DNA from: Bacillus sp. SG-1 | GTDB taxonomy: Bacteria > Bacillota > Bacilli > Bacillales > Bacillaceae_B | Length of the DNA stretch: 49,688 nt | NCBI RefSeq assembly: GCF_000181495.1 | Contig: NZ_ABCF01000016.1 | Coordinates: forward strand, 1 to 49,688 | Direction of reading: 5' to 3' | Shown here: one piece after another, positions 16,882-27,571 of the stretch | How positions within the stretch are numbered: position 1 is the first letter of the stretch | Layout: each line of letters opens with the position of its first letter | The notes under the pieces: model-generated | The model's database searches: none | What the model was told of the DNA's origin: nothing | The model's input: the letters and a program-made list of their open reading frames with translations, nothing else | Translations under genes and position numbers: made by a program

Positions 16882-18867
16882 ATGGTGAAAGATCAATTTC
16901 AATTACATTCCAAATACCAGCCGCGGGGGGATCAGCCGGCAGCGATCAAGGAAATCACGCAGGGCATCCGCGATGGCAAAAGGCATCAGACACTGCTTGG
17001 GGCGACGGGTACAGGAAAAACCTTTACTGTTTCCAACGTCATCAAGGAAGTCAATAAGCCGACTTTGGTCATTGCTCATAATAAAACACTTGCCGGACAG
17101 CTTTACAGCGAGTTCAAAGAGTTTTTTCCCGACAATGCGGTTGAGTATTTTGTCAGTTATTATGATTATTATCAGCCGGAAGCTTATGTTCCACAGACAG
17201 ATACATTTATAGAAAAAGATGCAAGCATCAATGATGAGATCGACAAGCTGCGCCACTCGGCAACTTCTTCATTATTTGAACGGAAAGATGTCATCATCAT
17301 TGCCAGTGTCTCCTGTATATACGGTCTCGGTTCGCCAGAGGAATACCGCGATCTTGTTGTCTCATTAAGAGTAGGGATGGAGATTGAACGGAATCAGCTT
17401 CTGCGTAAGCTTGTGGATGTTCAATATGCACGGAATGATATTGACTTTAAACGCGGAACATTCAGGGTCCGTGGAGATGTGGTTGAAATTTTCCCTGCTT
17501 CAAGGGATGAGCATTGTATGCGGATCGAGTTTTTCGGAGACGAAATTGACCGGATAAGGGAAGTGGATTCACTGACCGGAGAGATTATCGGCGAGCGGGA
17601 TCATGTGGCAATTTTCCCGGCATCCCACTTCGTTACCCGTGAAGAGAAAATGAGGGTCGCCATCGGGAACATTGAGCAGGAACTCGAAGAACAGCTCAAA
17701 GTAATGAGAGAAGAGAATAAACTTCTTGAAGCCCAGCGCCTGGAACAGAGAACAAGGTATGACCTTGAAATGATGAGGGAAATGGGCTTCTGTTCCGGCA
17801 TCGAAAACTATTCCCGTCATTTGACCCTGCGTCCGTCGGGATCAACACCTTATACTCTGCTGGACTATTTTCCGGAAGACTTCCTTATTGTCATCGATGA
17901 GTCACACGTGACACTTCCGCAAATCAGGGGGATGTTTAACGGTGACCAGGCACGGAAAAAAGTCCTGGTCGATCATGGATTCAGGCTGCCATCGGCAATG
18001 GACAACCGTCCGCTGAAATTTGAGGAGTTTGAGCAAAAAGCGAACCAGCTTGTCTATGTTTCGGCAACTCCGGGCCCTTATGAAGGAGAACACAGTCCCG
18101 AGATGATTCAGCAGATCATCCGACCGACAGGCTTGTTGGATCCGACAATCGACATCCGTCCGATTGAAGGCCAAATTGATGACCTTATCGGTGAGATCAA
18201 TGAACGGGTAGAGAAGAATGAACGTGTCCTCGTGACAACATTGACGAAGAAAATGTCTGAAGACCTGTCCGCGTATCTGAAAGAGATCGGAATCAAGGTG
18301 CAGTATTTGCATTCAGAAATCAAAACCCTTGAACGAATTGAAATCATCAGGGACCTTCGGATGGGCAAGTATGACGTCCTTATCGGAATCAACCTGCTGA
18401 GAGAGGGGCTGGATATTCCGGAAGTCTCACTCGTCACAATCCTGGATGCCGATAAGGAAGGATTTCTCCGTTCAGAACGTTCCCTTATCCAGACAATCGG
18501 CCGGGCTGCCCGTAACGCAAACGGCCATGTCATTATGTATGCAGATAAGCTTACGGATTCGATGCAAAAGGCACTGGATGAGACGAGCCGCCGCCGTGAA
18601 ATCCAGATTGAATATAATGAAAAGCACGGAATCACCCCGCAGACCATCCAGAAAAACATTCCGAACCTTATCCGTGCCACTCATGCGGCAGAAGACCAGA
18701 CGGAGTACGAAGGCGCACAAAAGAAGGTTACAAAGCTTACAAAACCAGAAAGAGAGAAACTTATTGCAAGTTTAGAAGGAGAAATGAAGGAAGCAGCGAG
18801 AGCGTTGGACTTCGAACGTGCCGCACAGCTGCGTGACACGATTCTAGAGTTAAAAGCGGAAGGATGA
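16882..18867 (+). CDS. uvrB: Excinuclease ABC subunit UvrB
   Basis: A 661-aa DNA-damage recognition and helicase-like subunit of nucleotide excision repair. Walker A is GATGTGKT near residues 39-46. The beta-hairpin region contains [12 protein letters not shown] (about 92-103), and the helicase motifs include [11 protein letters not shown] and QTIGRAARN. The C-terminal UVR domain (about 620-655, [12 protein letters not shown]) binds UvrC. GGGAGG precedes the ATG. The LexA box upstream and uvrA 6 nt downstream define an SOS-controlled operon. Confidence 0.98.
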   Translation: MVKDQFQLHSKYQPRGDQPAAIKEITQGIRDGKRHQTLLGATGTGKTFTVSNVIKEVNKPTLVIAHNKTLAGQLYSEFKEFFPDNAVEYFVSYYDYYQPEAYVPQTDTFIEKDASINDEIDKLRHSATSSLFERKDVIIIASVSCIYGLGSPEEYRDLVVSLRVGMEIERNQLLRKLVDVQYARNDIDFKRGTFRVRGDVVEIFPASRDEHCMRIEFFGDEIDRIREVDSLTGEIIGERDHVAIFPASHFVTREEKMRVAIGNIEQELEEQLKVMREENKLLEAQRLEQRTRYDLEMMREMGFCSGIENYSRHLTLRPSGSTPYTLLDYFPEDFLIVIDESHVTLPQIRGMFNGDQARKKVLVDHGFRLPSAMDNRPLKFEEFEQKANQLVYVSATPGPYEGEHSPEMIQQIIRPTGLLDPTIDIRPIEGQIDDLIGEINERVEKNERVLVTTLTKKMSEDLSAYLKEIGIKVQYLHSEIKTLERIEIIRDLRMGKYDVLIGINLLREGLDIPEVSLVTILDADKEGFLRSERSLIQTIGRAARNANGHVIMYADKLTDSMQKALDETSRRREIQIEYNEKHGITPQTIQKNIPNLIRATHAAEDQTEYEGAQKKVTKLTKPEREKLIASLEGEMKEAARALDFERAAQLRDTILELKAEG

Positions 18868-18873
18868 CCTGAA

Positions 18874-21753
18874 ATGGCTAAAGATCAAATTGTAGTACAA
18901 GGAGCAAGGGCTCATAACTTAAAAAATCTGGATATAACTATCCCAAGGGATAAGCTTGTCGTATTGACGGGCTTATCTGGATCGGGTAAGTCCTCTTTGG
19001 CCTTCGATACAATCTACGCCGAAGGTCAAAGAAGGTATGTCGAATCGCTGTCTGCTTATGCGAGGCAGTTTCTTGGGCAGATGGACAAACCGGATGTCGA
19101 TGCAATAGAAGGGTTGTCTCCAGCCATCTCGATCGATCAAAAGACGACGAGCCGAAATCCCCGCTCCACAGTTGGAACGGTAACAGAAATTTATGATTAT
19201 CTGCGTTTATTATATGCCCGCGTCGGAAGACCGATCTGTCCGATTCACGGGATTGAAATAAGTTCACAGACCATCCAGCAAATGGTCGACAGAATCATGG
19301 AATATCCAGAACGGACTAAGCTGCAGGTGTTGGCGCCGATTGTATCTGGAAGAAAAGGTACCCATGCCAAAACGCTTGAAGATATCAAAAAGCAAGGCTA
19401 TGTAAGAGTGCGTGTAAACGGAGAGGTGCTGGACCTCGGGGAAGATATTGACCTTGAAAAGAATAAGAAGCATGACATTGAAGTCATCATAGACCGTGTT
19501 GTCGTCAAGGAAGGTGTAGAAGCGCGTCTTTCCGACTCACTTGAAACAGCTTTGCGTCTTGCGGATGGAAGAGTACTCATCGATGTGATTGGAGAAGAGG
19601 AGCTATTGTTCAGTGAGCACCATGCCTGCCCTCATTGCGGTTTCTCCATTGGTGAGCTGGAACCGAGAATGTTTTCATTCAACAGCCCATTTGGTGCCTG
19701 CCCGAGCTGTGACGGTCTCGGCTCTAAATTGGAAGTGGACGAAGAGCTGATCATCCCGATTTGGGACAAGTCCCTGAATGAAGGGGCGATTGCACCTTGG
19801 GAACCGACGAGCTCCCAATACTACCCGCAGTTATTAAAAGCGGTCTGCAACCACTTTGGCATCGACATGGATGTCCCTGTGAAAGATTTGCAGAAACACC
19901 AGCTTGATAAAGTGCTATACGGTTCCAAAGGGGAAGAAGTCTACTTCCGTTATGAAAATGACTTTGGACAGATAAGGGAAAATTATATTCAGTTTGAAGG
20001 TGTCATTCATAACGTCGAACGCCGATACAAAGAAACAAGCTCGGATTATATCCGTGAACAAATGGAGAAGTATATGGCACAGCAGCCGTGTCCAAAGTGT
20101 AAAGGGCACCGTCTGAAACCGGAAAGCCTTGCCGTGAAAGTAGACGCGCTTCATATCGGTGAAATAACGTCATTTTCCATTGAAGAAGCAGAAGCTTTCT
20201 TCGCTAAGCTGGAATTGACGGAAAAAGAAATGAAAATCGCCAACTTAATCCTGCGTGAAATCCGTGAAAGGCTGGGATTCCTGGTGAACGTTGGATTGGA
20301 CTATTTGTCACTCAGCCGTGCAGCCGGTACCCTTTCCGGAGGAGAAGCGCAGCGAATCAGGCTCGCCACCCAGATTGGTTCCAGATTGACGGGCGTTCTT
20401 TACATCCTCGATGAGCCTTCAATCGGACTTCATCAGCGGGACAATGATCGATTGATTTCCACCTTGAAGAACATGCGGGATATTGGAAATACACTGATTG
20501 TTGTTGAACATGACGAAGACACGATGCTTGCAGCAGACTATTTGATCGATGTGGGCCCGGGAGCCGGAGTTCACGGCGGGGAAATCGTTTCTGCCGGTAC
20601 CCCTCAGGAAGTCATGAATGATGACCAATCATTGACAGGCCAATATTTGAGCGGAAAAAAGTTCATTCCGCTGCCGGTTGAACGGAGAAAGCCGGATGGC
20701 CGCTATATTGAAGTGGTTGGAGCAAAAGAAAACAATCTGAAGAATGTCAAAGTGAAAATTCCTTTGGGTATCTTCACTTCTGTGACGGGAGTATCAGGAT
20801 CAGGGAAAAGTACACTGATCAACGAAATTCTTCATAAGTCACTCGCCCAGCAACTTCATAAGGCAAAATCAAAACCGGGTGAGCATAAGCAAATCAAAGG
20901 TGTGGAACATCTCGATAAAGTTATCGATATTGACCAGTCGCCGATTGGAAGGACACCACGATCCAATCCGGCAACCTACACCGGTGTTTTCGATGATATT
21001 CGTGATGTTTTTGCCAGCACGAATGAAGCCAAGGTGCGCGGCTATAAAAAAGGCCGGTTCAGCTTCAATGTTAAAGGCGGGCGCTGTGAAGCCTGCCGCG
21101 GCGATGGGATCATCAAGATTGAAATGCACTTCCTCCCTGATGTGTATGTACCTTGTGAAGTTTGTCATGGCAAGCGTTATAATCGGGAAACCCTGGAAGT
21201 GACCTATAAAGGACAAAATATTGCAGATGTACTGGAAATGACGATTGAAGATGCTCTGCAATTCTTTGAAAATATACCGAAAATCAAACGCAAACTACAG
21301 ACGATTGCCGACGTCGGCCTAGGATATATCAAGCTTGGACAGCCTGCAACCACCCTTTCAGGAGGGGAAGCTCAGCGCGTGAAGCTGGCATCAGAGCTGC
21401 ATCGCCGTTCGACAGGCCGATCTCTCTATATCCTGGACGAGCCGACAACCGGTCTGCATGTAGATGATATAGCCCGTCTGTTGGTCGTTCTTCAGCGCCT
21501 GGTGGAAAATGGGGATACCGTCCTTGTCATTGAACATAACCTTGATGTCATCAAAGGTTCGGACTATCTAATAGATCTTGGTCCTGAAGGCGGAGACAAA
21601 GGCGGAACCGTCGTTGGTTCCGGCACGCCCGAAAAAGTGGCGGAAGTGCCGGAGTCTTATACAGGTAAATACCTGAAACCGATCCTCGAACGTGACAGAG
21701 AGCGGATGAAAAAACGAGTCAAAGAAAAAGAAGAAGTCGGCAGCAGCCGATGA
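18874..21753 (+). CDS. uvrA: Excinuclease ABC subunit UvrA
   Basis: A 959-aa ABC-type ATPase that scans DNA for bulky lesions with UvrB. It has two nucleotide-binding domains: Walker [10 protein letters not shown] (about 32-40) and GVSGSGKST (about 640-648), with signature sequences [12 protein letters not shown] and [12 protein letters not shown]. The Cys pairs in CPHCGF/CPSCDG and CEACRG/CEVCHG form zinc modules. The length is typical. It begins 6 nt after uvrB, and a strong terminator ends the operon. Confidence 0.98.
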   Translation: MAKDQIVVQGARAHNLKNLDITIPRDKLVVLTGLSGSGKSSLAFDTIYAEGQRRYVESLSAYARQFLGQMDKPDVDAIEGLSPAISIDQKTTSRNPRSTVGTVTEIYDYLRLLYARVGRPICPIHGIEISSQTIQQMVDRIMEYPERTKLQVLAPIVSGRKGTHAKTLEDIKKQGYVRVRVNGEVLDLGEDIDLEKNKKHDIEVIIDRVVVKEGVEARLSDSLETALRLADGRVLIDVIGEEELLFSEHHACPHCGFSIGELEPRMFSFNSPFGACPSCDGLGSKLEVDEELIIPIWDKSLNEGAIAPWEPTSSQYYPQLLKAVCNHFGIDMDVPVKDLQKHQLDKVLYGSKGEEVYFRYENDFGQIRENYIQFEGVIHNVERRYKETSSDYIREQMEKYMAQQPCPKCKGHRLKPESLAVKVDALHIGEITSFSIEEAEAFFAKLELTEKEMKIANLILREIRERLGFLVNVGLDYLSLSRAAGTLSGGEAQRIRLATQIGSRLTGVLYILDEPSIGLHQRDNDRLISTLKNMRDIGNTLIVVEHDEDTMLAADYLIDVGPGAGVHGGEIVSAGTPQEVMNDDQSLTGQYLSGKKFIPLPVERRKPDGRYIEVVGAKENNLKNVKVKIPLGIFTSVTGVSGSGKSTLINEILHKSLAQQLHKAKSKPGEHKQIKGVEHLDKVIDIDQSPIGRTPRSNPATYTGVFDDIRDVFASTNEAKVRGYKKGRFSFNVKGGRCEACRGDGIIKIEMHFLPDVYVPCEVCHGKRYNRETLEVTYKGQNIADVLEMTIEDALQFFENIPKIKRKLQTIADVGLGYIKLGQPATTLSGGEAQRVKLASELHRRSTGRSLYILDEPTTGLHVDDIARLLVVLQRLVENGDTVLVIEHNLDVIKGSDYLIDLGPEGGDKGGTVVGSGTPEKVAEVPESYTGKYLKPILERDRERMKKRVKEKEEVGSSR

Positions 21754-21760
21754 CAAATGT

Positions 21761-21800
21761 AAAACAACCCTCATGCTCATGCGATGAGGGTTGTTTTTTT
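21761..21800 (+). terminator. Terminator of uvrBA
   Basis: A 14-bp perfect stem, AAAACAACCCTCAT (21761-21774) with ATGAGGGTTGTTTT (21784-21797), followed by T residues. Confidence 0.95.
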
Positions 21801-21955
21801 ATGTATTAGTAACAATTAAAAGAAAAATAGAGGACAACAATTCAATTTCGTTGATGAACATGCTGACTTATCAAGAAGGATATTGGTTTTAATTAAGGTT
21901 AGACCCGTAAAAGGTGTATTCTTTGAAAGCTTTATCCGCCTTAGTAATAACTATT

Positions 21956-22073
21956 GATTGGAGCGGAAGGTGTGCGAGCTCCTGCGGGAGTAGCGGGACA
22001 GGTGAGACCCCGCAGGCGCAGCCGAGGAGGCTCACCGCCCGCCCCGCGGAGTCGCACACCTGCAGCGGAGATC
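21956..22073 (+). repeat. GC-rich palindromic repeat, plain copy G2
   Basis: A ~118-bp copy without nested insertions, useful as the reference form. It begins GATTGGAGCGGAAGGTG and ends GCAGCGGAGATC. The outer stem AGGTGTGCGA pairs with TCGCACACCT. An inner pair is GACCCCGCAGG/CCGAGGAGGCTC-type. The rest of the 21801-22265 gap shows no gene; it has an A+T-rich leader before yvlA. Confidence 0.85.
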
Positions 22074-22265
22074 AGCTAGCACTATCTTTGTCTGAATTAA
22101 AACTAAAAACACATCCCGGTACGTACTGTTTCTCAGCCTGGAGGTGGAGGGAATAGAATCAAGGATATGGGATGATAGTTCTACAGAAAACAAAAGTTAC
22201 TCTAACTGTGAAACCTTTAAGGAGTCCTAACGTAAATAGTACTATCAGAGAGAGGAGTGACTTCC

Positions 22266-22580
22266 TTGGAGACTAACAGATTGCTTTCATCGCTTTGTTA
22301 CTTCAGCATCTTTTTTGCAGGATTTATTTTCCCGATTATCGTGTATTTTTTATCAACTGATCCTGATACGAAAAGACATGCAAAATCAGCTTTCATTTCC
22401 CATTTGCTGCCGCTGATAGCCCTGCCGCTGGTGATCGCGGGGATTTTCTTTGACATTGGTGTCTTATCAGCAGGAAGCGGTGTACCGATTTTCATCTTCA
22501 TCGCCACAGGTTTTTCGCTGCTTGTTTCATTCGTTGTTGTTATTTGGAATGTGTATAAGGGCATTAAAGTACTGTTATAA
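22266..22580 (+). CDS. yvlA: DUF4870-type membrane protein YvlA
   Basis: About 104 aa with three hydrophobic segments and the KRHAKSAFISHLLPL motif typical of DUF4870 proteins. The start chosen is TTG 22266 because GAGGAG lies 8 nt before it; GTG at 22257 would overlap that site. It is the first gene of a yvlABCD cluster, followed by yvlB after 20 nt. In B. subtilis this cluster responds to cell-envelope stress (known for the family; no regulatory site is seen here). Confidence 0.75.
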   Translation: METNRLLSSLCYFSIFFAGFIFPIIVYFLSTDPDTKRHAKSAFISHLLPLIALPLVIAGIFFDIGVLSAGSGVPIFIFIATGFSLLVSFVVVIWNVYKGIKVLL

Positions 22581-22600
22581 CTTAGAAGGAGTGAAGAAGG

Positions 22601-23755
22601 ATGAACGAAGAACGCAAACGTATTTTGGAAATGGTCGAAAAAGGGCAGCTGTCCACAAAAGAAGCATTGACGCTGCTGGAAGCGTTGGATAAAGAAGGAG
22701 AAGCACCAAAGGAGAAAGCCTCTTATAAAGAAAAGGAAACAGATCTGCTGGATGACCTGGCCAATATTTTTACTGGAGAAAAAACAGGTGATTATGGAGA
22801 TAAATCTTCCCAAACTTTCAATAATGGCAAAGATCGGCTGATTGATTTTTTTCAGTCTGCTCTAAACAAGGTCAAGAACTTTGATTTGGATTTTGAATTC
22901 AATAAGTCCATAGAACTTTCTCATGTTTTCCAGAAAACGGAGGTTGAGTCACTGAAAGAAATCGCGGTCGATGTGGCCAATGGAAAGGTAGAGGTACTTC
23001 CTTGGGACCAGAATGAAGTAAGAGTCGAGTGCCAGGTGAAAGTGTACCGAACGGATGACCTTGAAGAAGCACGGGAATCGTTCCTCGGCAACACCGATTT
23101 TTATATCGAAAATGGAAAGCTGAGGCTATCAACAGAGCTGAAGTGGATGAAGGTGAATTCGATAATCTATGTCCCGCAATCACAGTATGATAAGGTTTCG
23201 GTCAAAGTCTTGAACGGCTCTGTGAAGTCAGAGAGAATGATGGCTGACTCGTTTAAAGTGCGTTCAGGGAATGGAAAAGTGGAATTGAAGGATATGACGA
23301 CGAAAAAGACTGAAGTCGATACTTCAAACGGTGCGATCCATTTGGCCAACATCTATTCAGACAGCGTGGAGGCGGAATCAATCAACGGAAAGGTATACTT
23401 GGAAGGTGACGTTAAATTGACAGACCTTCAGTCACTGAACGGTACCATCGTCTGCAGTCTTAGAGGCGAAAGGGCGGATACCCTGCATGCGAAGGCCGTG
23501 ACAGGAGGGATCGACTTATATGTACCTGGGTCCCTCGGCCTGAAAGGGGAAGCGAAGTCCAATCTCGGCAGTTTCAAGATCGAGATGGAGGGTATTAACA
23601 TAGTAGAAGAAAAAAATGAAGTGGTACAGAAGCATGTTCACTTTTCAAAAGACAGTGAATCTGATCAAAAGCTTCATATCTTTGCTCACACAAAGACAGG
23701 ATCTGTCCTCATAAAAAAATCAGAAGAGAAGAATGATATGCAGGACAAATCATAA
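22601..23755 (+). CDS. yvlB: YvlB-like DUF4097 protein
   Basis: A 384-aa cytosolic protein. The N terminus (MNEERKRILEMVEKGQLSTK, residues 1-20) is the short helix-turn-helix-like SHOCT/YvlB N-terminal domain. From about residue 130 onward there is a repetitive beta-helix made of short strands such as VSVKVLNGSVKSE, FKVRSGNGKVEL and VEAESINGKVYLEG, typical of DUF4097 adhesin-like domains. GGAGTG precedes the ATG. It lies between yvlA and yvlC and probably acts in an envelope-stress response. Confidence 0.82.
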   Translation: MNEERKRILEMVEKGQLSTKEALTLLEALDKEGEAPKEKASYKEKETDLLDDLANIFTGEKTGDYGDKSSQTFNNGKDRLIDFFQSALNKVKNFDLDFEFNKSIELSHVFQKTEVESLKEIAVDVANGKVEVLPWDQNEVRVECQVKVYRTDDLEEARESFLGNTDFYIENGKLRLSTELKWMKVNSIIYVPQSQYDKVSVKVLNGSVKSERMMADSFKVRSGNGKVELKDMTTKKTEVDTSNGAIHLANIYSDSVEAESINGKVYLEGDVKLTDLQSLNGTIVCSLRGERADTLHAKAVTGGIDLYVPGSLGLKGEAKSNLGSFKIEMEGINIVEEKNEVVQKHVHFSKDSESDQKLHIFAHTKTGSVLIKKSEEKNDMQDKS

Positions 23756-23777
23756 ACTGAAAGAGAGGATGTACGAC

Positions 23778-23960
23778 ATGGCACTAGCTCGTTCACGAAC
23801 AAATAAAGTCTTTGCAGGAGTACTTGGCGGTATCGCCGAACGTACCGGCATGAGTGCAAACCTATTAAGGATTATCTTTATTATTTTACTGATTGTGACA
23901 GGATTCTTTCCAATGGGTCTGGCATACTTGATTGCTGCGTTTGTACTCCCTAAAAGATAA
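23778..23960 (+). CDS. yvlC: PspC-domain protein YvlC
   Basis: A 60-aa PspC-domain membrane protein: N-terminal SRTNKVFAGVLGGIAERTG, then one transmembrane helix (about 27-55) ending in VLPKR. PspC proteins sense or relay envelope stress. The start at 23778 has GAGAGGA 8 nt upstream; an ATG at 23769 lies too close to that site. It is 22 nt after yvlB and 17 nt before yvlD. Confidence 0.85.
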   Translation: MALARSRTNKVFAGVLGGIAERTGMSANLLRIIFIILLIVTGFFPMGLAYLIAAFVLPKR

Positions 23961-23977
23961 AAAGGGGTAAAATTTGA

Positions 23978-24340
23978 ATGAGATGGCTGATCGGAATTTT
24001 AATTAATGCGGTGGTCTTTGTCAGTCTTGCCGGTTACTTTGAAGGGTTTGAAGTATCTGGAATTGGGGCGGCTGTCATTGCCAGCTTCATTCTGGCGATA
24101 TTGAATGTCCTGGTAAAGCCGATCCTGATTCTGCTGACACTGCCCGCTACCATTTTAACCTTGGGGCTGTTCCTGTTTGTCATTAACGCGGTCACCTTAT
24201 TGCTGACCGACGGCCTTATGGGAGACAGCTTTGAAATCGATGGATTCGGGATGGCTTTACTTGCCGCGATTATCCTGTCCATCATCAACATCGCGGTTCA
24301 AAAAGCTGTCATTGAGCCGATGAAAAACAAAAAAGAGTGA
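23978..24340 (+). CDS. yvlD: Phage-holin-family membrane protein YvlD
   Basis: A 120-aa protein with four transmembrane segments of the phage holin IV family (PF04020-like), including VLVKPILILLTLPATILTLG. It is the last gene of yvlABCD. Its TGA stop lies within the stem of the following terminator, so translation to the end could influence folding of that hairpin. Confidence 0.85.
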   Translation: MRWLIGILINAVVFVSLAGYFEGFEVSGIGAAVIASFILAILNVLVKPILILLTLPATILTLGLFLFVINAVTLLLTDGLMGDSFEIDGFGMALLAAIILSIINIAVQKAVIEPMKNKKE

Positions 24341-24371
24341 GGGGCAGGAAAAACTGCTCTCACTCTTTTTT
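24329..24371 (+). terminator. Terminator of yvlABCD
   Basis: The stem AAAAAAGAGTGAG pairs with CTCACTCTTTTTT (24329-24341 and 24359-24371). It overlaps the last codons of yvlD. Confidence 0.88.
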
Positions 24372-24715
24372 GTTATGTTACTGAAAGCATTGCAGTTAGG
24401 GGCTGGTCCGAGAAAATTAGTGGAGGATGCCGTCAAAGAGCTAGCTTTTGGTGATAAGAAACTTCCTACCCGCTCAAAATTCTACCTTTTTCTTGTCAGT
24501 ATGTTTGAATCTCCATTTTTCAGGTAAATATATCCAGTTCCTTTCGTATTACAGCTCTGATTTGGTTCGCCAGATTAACCTGCGATGCTACGAAATGGAG
24601 TTGTTTTCATTTTAACCAAGCTAAAACCGCTGTCAGAACCTCACCGGCTGACATTCAGAAAGCCGCCCTCTTATTCCACCACACAAATCACAGCTTGCAA
24701 AATCTTTTCAACACC
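24372..24715. other. Intergenic stretch without recognised gene
   Basis: About 340 bp between yvlD and the convergent amidase gene. A 50-codon frame (24375-24527) exists, but it has no ribosome binding site and starts directly behind the terminator. No repeat family, RNA gene or operator was recognised. Confidence 0.4.
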
Positions 24716-25387
24716 TTAATCACATGAAATAAACGATTCAAACCCGGCCTTCTTCAAGCGGGTAACTAAAGCTTCGGCATTTTCCTTTTTTGAAAAGGCA
24801 CCGGCCTGGACTTTGTACAAGCTGTTTTCATCCGGCTTTTTTGTGAGCTTAAAGAAGTCTGCCAACGCAAGGGCAATCGCCTGACCGCACGTTTTTCGAT
24901 ATTGAGGCGACTTTAAGAGCTCTGCCTCTTTTTTATTTGTCATAAAACCGCACTCCACGAGGACCGACGTCATCTTTGTTTCTCTCAGCACATGAAAATC
25001 AGCAGCCTTCACTCCCCTGTTCACAAGGCCGGTCTTCGCTGCGAGACTGTTTTGTATGGCACTTGCCAGCCGGACTGCCGCTGGAGGCTTTGTCTTATGC
25101 ACATACGTTTCCACTCCCCGAGCCTCGTTCCATCCGCTCCCGAATGCATTGGCATGTATGGAGATAAATGCATCGGCATTCATGCTGTTGGCAAAATCCG
25201 TTCTCTGTTTTAGACTGACATCCTCTTGATCAGAATGGGTAAAGAAGACTTCCGTATTTTCATAGGTGAGAAGGACCTCTTTTACAAATTGGGCTGCCGC
25301 TCTGTTGAACTCATACTCTTTCATTCCAGCCGGGCTCCGCTTTCCAGGCGTACTGAATCCGTGTCCCGCATCAATCACAAATCTCAT
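24716..25387 (-). CDS. CwlC-like N-acetylmuramoyl-L-alanine amidase with SPOR repeat
   Basis: A 223-aa zinc amidase (Amidase_3) that cleaves the glycan-peptide bond of peptidoglycan. The zinc ligands are H9 (DAGHG), E24 (MKEYEFN) and H78 (SIHAN), and the catalytic Glu is E145 (LVECGFMTN). There is no signal peptide, as in CwlC, the mother-cell amidase used at the end of sporulation. The C terminus holds a single SPOR-type repeat (LYKVQAGAFSKKENAEAL, about 189-222), whereas B. subtilis CwlC has two. It is a single gene convergent with yvlABCD. A sporulation promoter is expected, but I could not place one firmly. Confidence 0.85.
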   Translation of the reverse strand: MRFVIDAGHGFSTPGKRSPAGMKEYEFNRAAAQFVKEVLLTYENTEVFFTHSDQEDVSLKQRTDFANSMNADAFISIHANAFGSGWNEARGVETYVHKTKPPAAVRLASAIQNSLAAKTGLVNRGVKAADFHVLRETKMTSVLVECGFMTNKKEAELLKSPQYRKTCGQAIALALADFFKLTKKPDENSLYKVQAGAFSKKENAEALVTRLKKAGFESFISCD

Positions 25388-25501
25388 TATTTTCCACCTC
25401 GCAAATCAATTTTCACTTGTTATATAGGGGGTGCAACAGATAGTGGACACCTCTCTGAAAAAATTACAGGTTTGCCGAGGTGGTAGTCTCCCGTGGAAAA
25501 G

Positions 25502-25510
25502 TGCTAAAAT
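25502..25510 (+). promoter_or_regulatory. Possible hprK promoter (extended -10)
   Basis: TGC precedes TAAAAT (25505-25510), giving an extended -10 box about 130 nt upstream of hprK. No good -35 box is seen. Confidence 0.4.
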
Positions 25511-25641
25511 GGGTTAGGATAAATTCTTTACGGTCGTTTCCACTTAGAAAAATGTTCGAGACGGAAGCGGCTGGTTAAGAGACACTGTCAAAAACCTTAG
25601 GTACATATAAAATTTTGCATAAGAAAAAGGAGGACTTCTTT

Positions 25642-26576
25642 TTGGCAAAAGTACGCGCAAAAGATATCGTTGAAAAGTTTGATCTTGAATTGGTGAGCGG
25701 TGAGGAAGGCCTGCATCGTCCAATCGTGACAAGTGATATATCACGACCTGGATTGGAAATGGCCGGTTATTTTAACTATTATCCTGCAGAAAGAATTCAA
25801 TTGCTTGGTAAAACCGAATTGTCCTTCTTGGAAAAACTGGATGATTCACAGCGAAAGTCAAGAATGGATCAGCTATGTACGGATATTACGCCGGGAATCA
25901 TCATCAGCAGGGACATGCCGATTCCTCCTGAACTCGTGGAGGCTTCCAATCGGAATGATGTGCCGGTGATGAGAACACCGTTGAAAACGACCCGTTTCTC
26001 AAGCCGATTGACAAATTACCTTGAAAGCAAACTGGCTCCGACGACTGCCATCCATGGTGTATTAGTTGATATTTACGGTGTCGGTGTACTGATTACAGGG
26101 AAAAGCGGCGTTGGTAAAAGTGAAACAGCGCTTGAGCTAGTAAAAAGAGGCCACCGTCTAGTTGCCGATGATTGCGTGGAAATTCGCCAGGAAGATACGG
26201 ATACGCTTGTCGGAAGTTCACCGGATCTGATTGAGCATCTGCTGGAAATTCGCGGGCTGGGCATCATCAATGTAATGACACTATTTGGAGCAGGTGCGGT
26301 TCGGAGCTATAAACGGATTACACTCTGCATCAATTTGGAGCTTTGGGATAAATCCAAGCAATATGACCGTCTCGGTTTAGATGAGGAAAAATGAGAATCA
26401 TCGATACCGACATTACGAAATTGACGGTTCCGGTTCGTCCGGGACGAAACCTGGCCGTTATTATTGAAGTTGCTGCGATGAATTTCCGTTTGAAAAGAAT
26501 GGGAGTAAACGCCGCCGAACAATTCACCAACCGCCTGAGTGACGTCATTGATGAAGGCGATCAGGAAGATTTCTAA
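25642..26576 (+). pseudogene. hprK: HPr kinase/phosphorylase HprK, split by a frameshift
   Basis: HprK phosphorylates and dephosphorylates Ser46 of HPr and Crh in carbon catabolite control. The start is TTG 25642 with AAGGAGGA 8 nt upstream. The N-terminal domain and the P-loop GKSGVGKS (153-160) are intact. The frame stops after residue 250 ([11 protein letters not shown]) at TGA 26392. The remaining 61 residues, [18 protein letters not shown] onward, continue in another frame from ATG 26391. An A5 run at 26387-26391 where A6 is needed explains the shift. The two parts overlap as ATGA, with GAGG nearby, so re-initiation could yield two chains. Sequencing error, mutation and a split gene are all possible. 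Confidence 0.88.
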
Positions 26577-26579
26577 AAC

Positions 26580-26687
26580 GTGCTTTATCCCTTTACCGTG
26601 CTAAGAGGGACAGTCCCTCTTAGTGCATTAATGCGTTACTGCAAAATAGTGGACTGTCCCTTTTCGGGCGTTAATGTGCTAAAGGAT
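26580..26687. repeat. REP-like palindromes, copy 3 (pair)
   Basis: Two cores occur: GGGACAGTCCC (26610-26620, inside AAGAGGGACAGTCCCTCTT) and GGACTGTCCC further right, joined by TTAATGCGTTA-type spacers. It lies between hprK and lgt, which are usually close. Confidence 0.85.
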
Positions 26688-26720
26688 TATTATGAGTTGA
26701 AGAATGGGAGTGTTTGAGGT

Positions 26721-27542
26721 ATGGAGTCAACGATTAGACCGCTTGATCCGGTTGCATTTGAGTTCGGTCCACTGCAGGTTCACTGGTACGGGCTGATCAT
26801 CGGATTGGGCATTGCATTGGCGTTATATTTGGCTGTGAAGGAAAGTGACCGCCTGGGACTGCCGAAAGATACATTCATCGATTTGATTGTCTGGGCGATT
26901 CCGATTGCGATCATTTCAGCCCGCATTTACTATGTCGCTTTTGAGTGGGACTATTATTCACAAAATCCCGGCGACATCATCAAGATTTGGAACGGCGGAA
27001 TTGCCATCCATGGTGCCCTGATCGGATCGGTCGCGACAGCTTACTTTTTTGCCAGGGCAAAAGGGCTTTCTTTCTGGAAGATTGCTGATATTGCGGCACC
27101 GAGCATTATCCTTGGCCAGGCGATCGGCCGCTGGGGGAACTTCATGAACCAGGAAGCCCACGGTGGAGAGGTGAGCAGGCAGTTCTTGGAGAATTTGATG
27201 CTGCCTGAGTTTATTATCAATCAAATGTACATTAACGGAACGTACTATCATCCGACTTTCTTATATGAATCACTCTGGAATATTGCCGGTTTCATTTTAC
27301 TGCTGGTCATTCGCCGGAAACTGAATCTCCGTGTCGGGGAACTTTTTCTTTCCTATGTCATCTGGTATTCCATCGGTCGTTTCTTCATTGAAGCAATGCG
27401 TACAGACAGTTTGATGCTGACTGAGTATCTGCGTATCGCCCAAGTGATTTCAATTGTGCTGATCGTTCTTGCAGTGGGCCTATGGATTTTCAGAAGAATG
27501 AAAGGTTATGCAGCTAAGCCGTATAATGACGTAGAAGCCTAG
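26721..27542 (+). CDS. lgt: Prolipoprotein diacylglyceryl transferase Lgt
   Basis: A 273-aa membrane enzyme that transfers diacylglycerol from phosphatidylglycerol to the lipobox Cys of prolipoproteins, the first step in lipoprotein maturation. It has about seven transmembrane segments, the Lgt signature region [14 protein letters not shown] (about 136-149) and the essential-type residues in HWYGLIIG near residue 21. It would act on the two lipoproteins predicted in this window. It follows hprK as in B. subtilis, but a REP-like pair now separates them. yvoD begins 29 nt downstream. Confidence 0.96.
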   Translation: MESTIRPLDPVAFEFGPLQVHWYGLIIGLGIALALYLAVKESDRLGLPKDTFIDLIVWAIPIAIISARIYYVAFEWDYYSQNPGDIIKIWNGGIAIHGALIGSVATAYFFARAKGLSFWKIADIAAPSIILGQAIGRWGNFMNQEAHGGEVSRQFLENLMLPEFIINQMYINGTYYHPTFLYESLWNIAGFILLLVIRRKLNLRVGELFLSYVIWYSIGRFFIEAMRTDSLMLTEYLRIAQVISIVLIVLAVGLWIFRRMKGYAAKPYNDVEA

Positions 27543-27571
27543 AGAATAATTGAACAAAGGGAGTATGGAGC

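Noticed and set aside
24375..24527. A 50-codon frame after yvlD
   Set aside because: It starts directly behind a strong terminator, has no ribosome binding site, and the peptide resembles no family I know.
26387..26394. Programmed transcriptional slippage restoring HprK
   Set aside because: The run is only five A residues, shorter than typical slippage tracts, and hprK is normally a single frame. Mutation or sequencing error is simpler.
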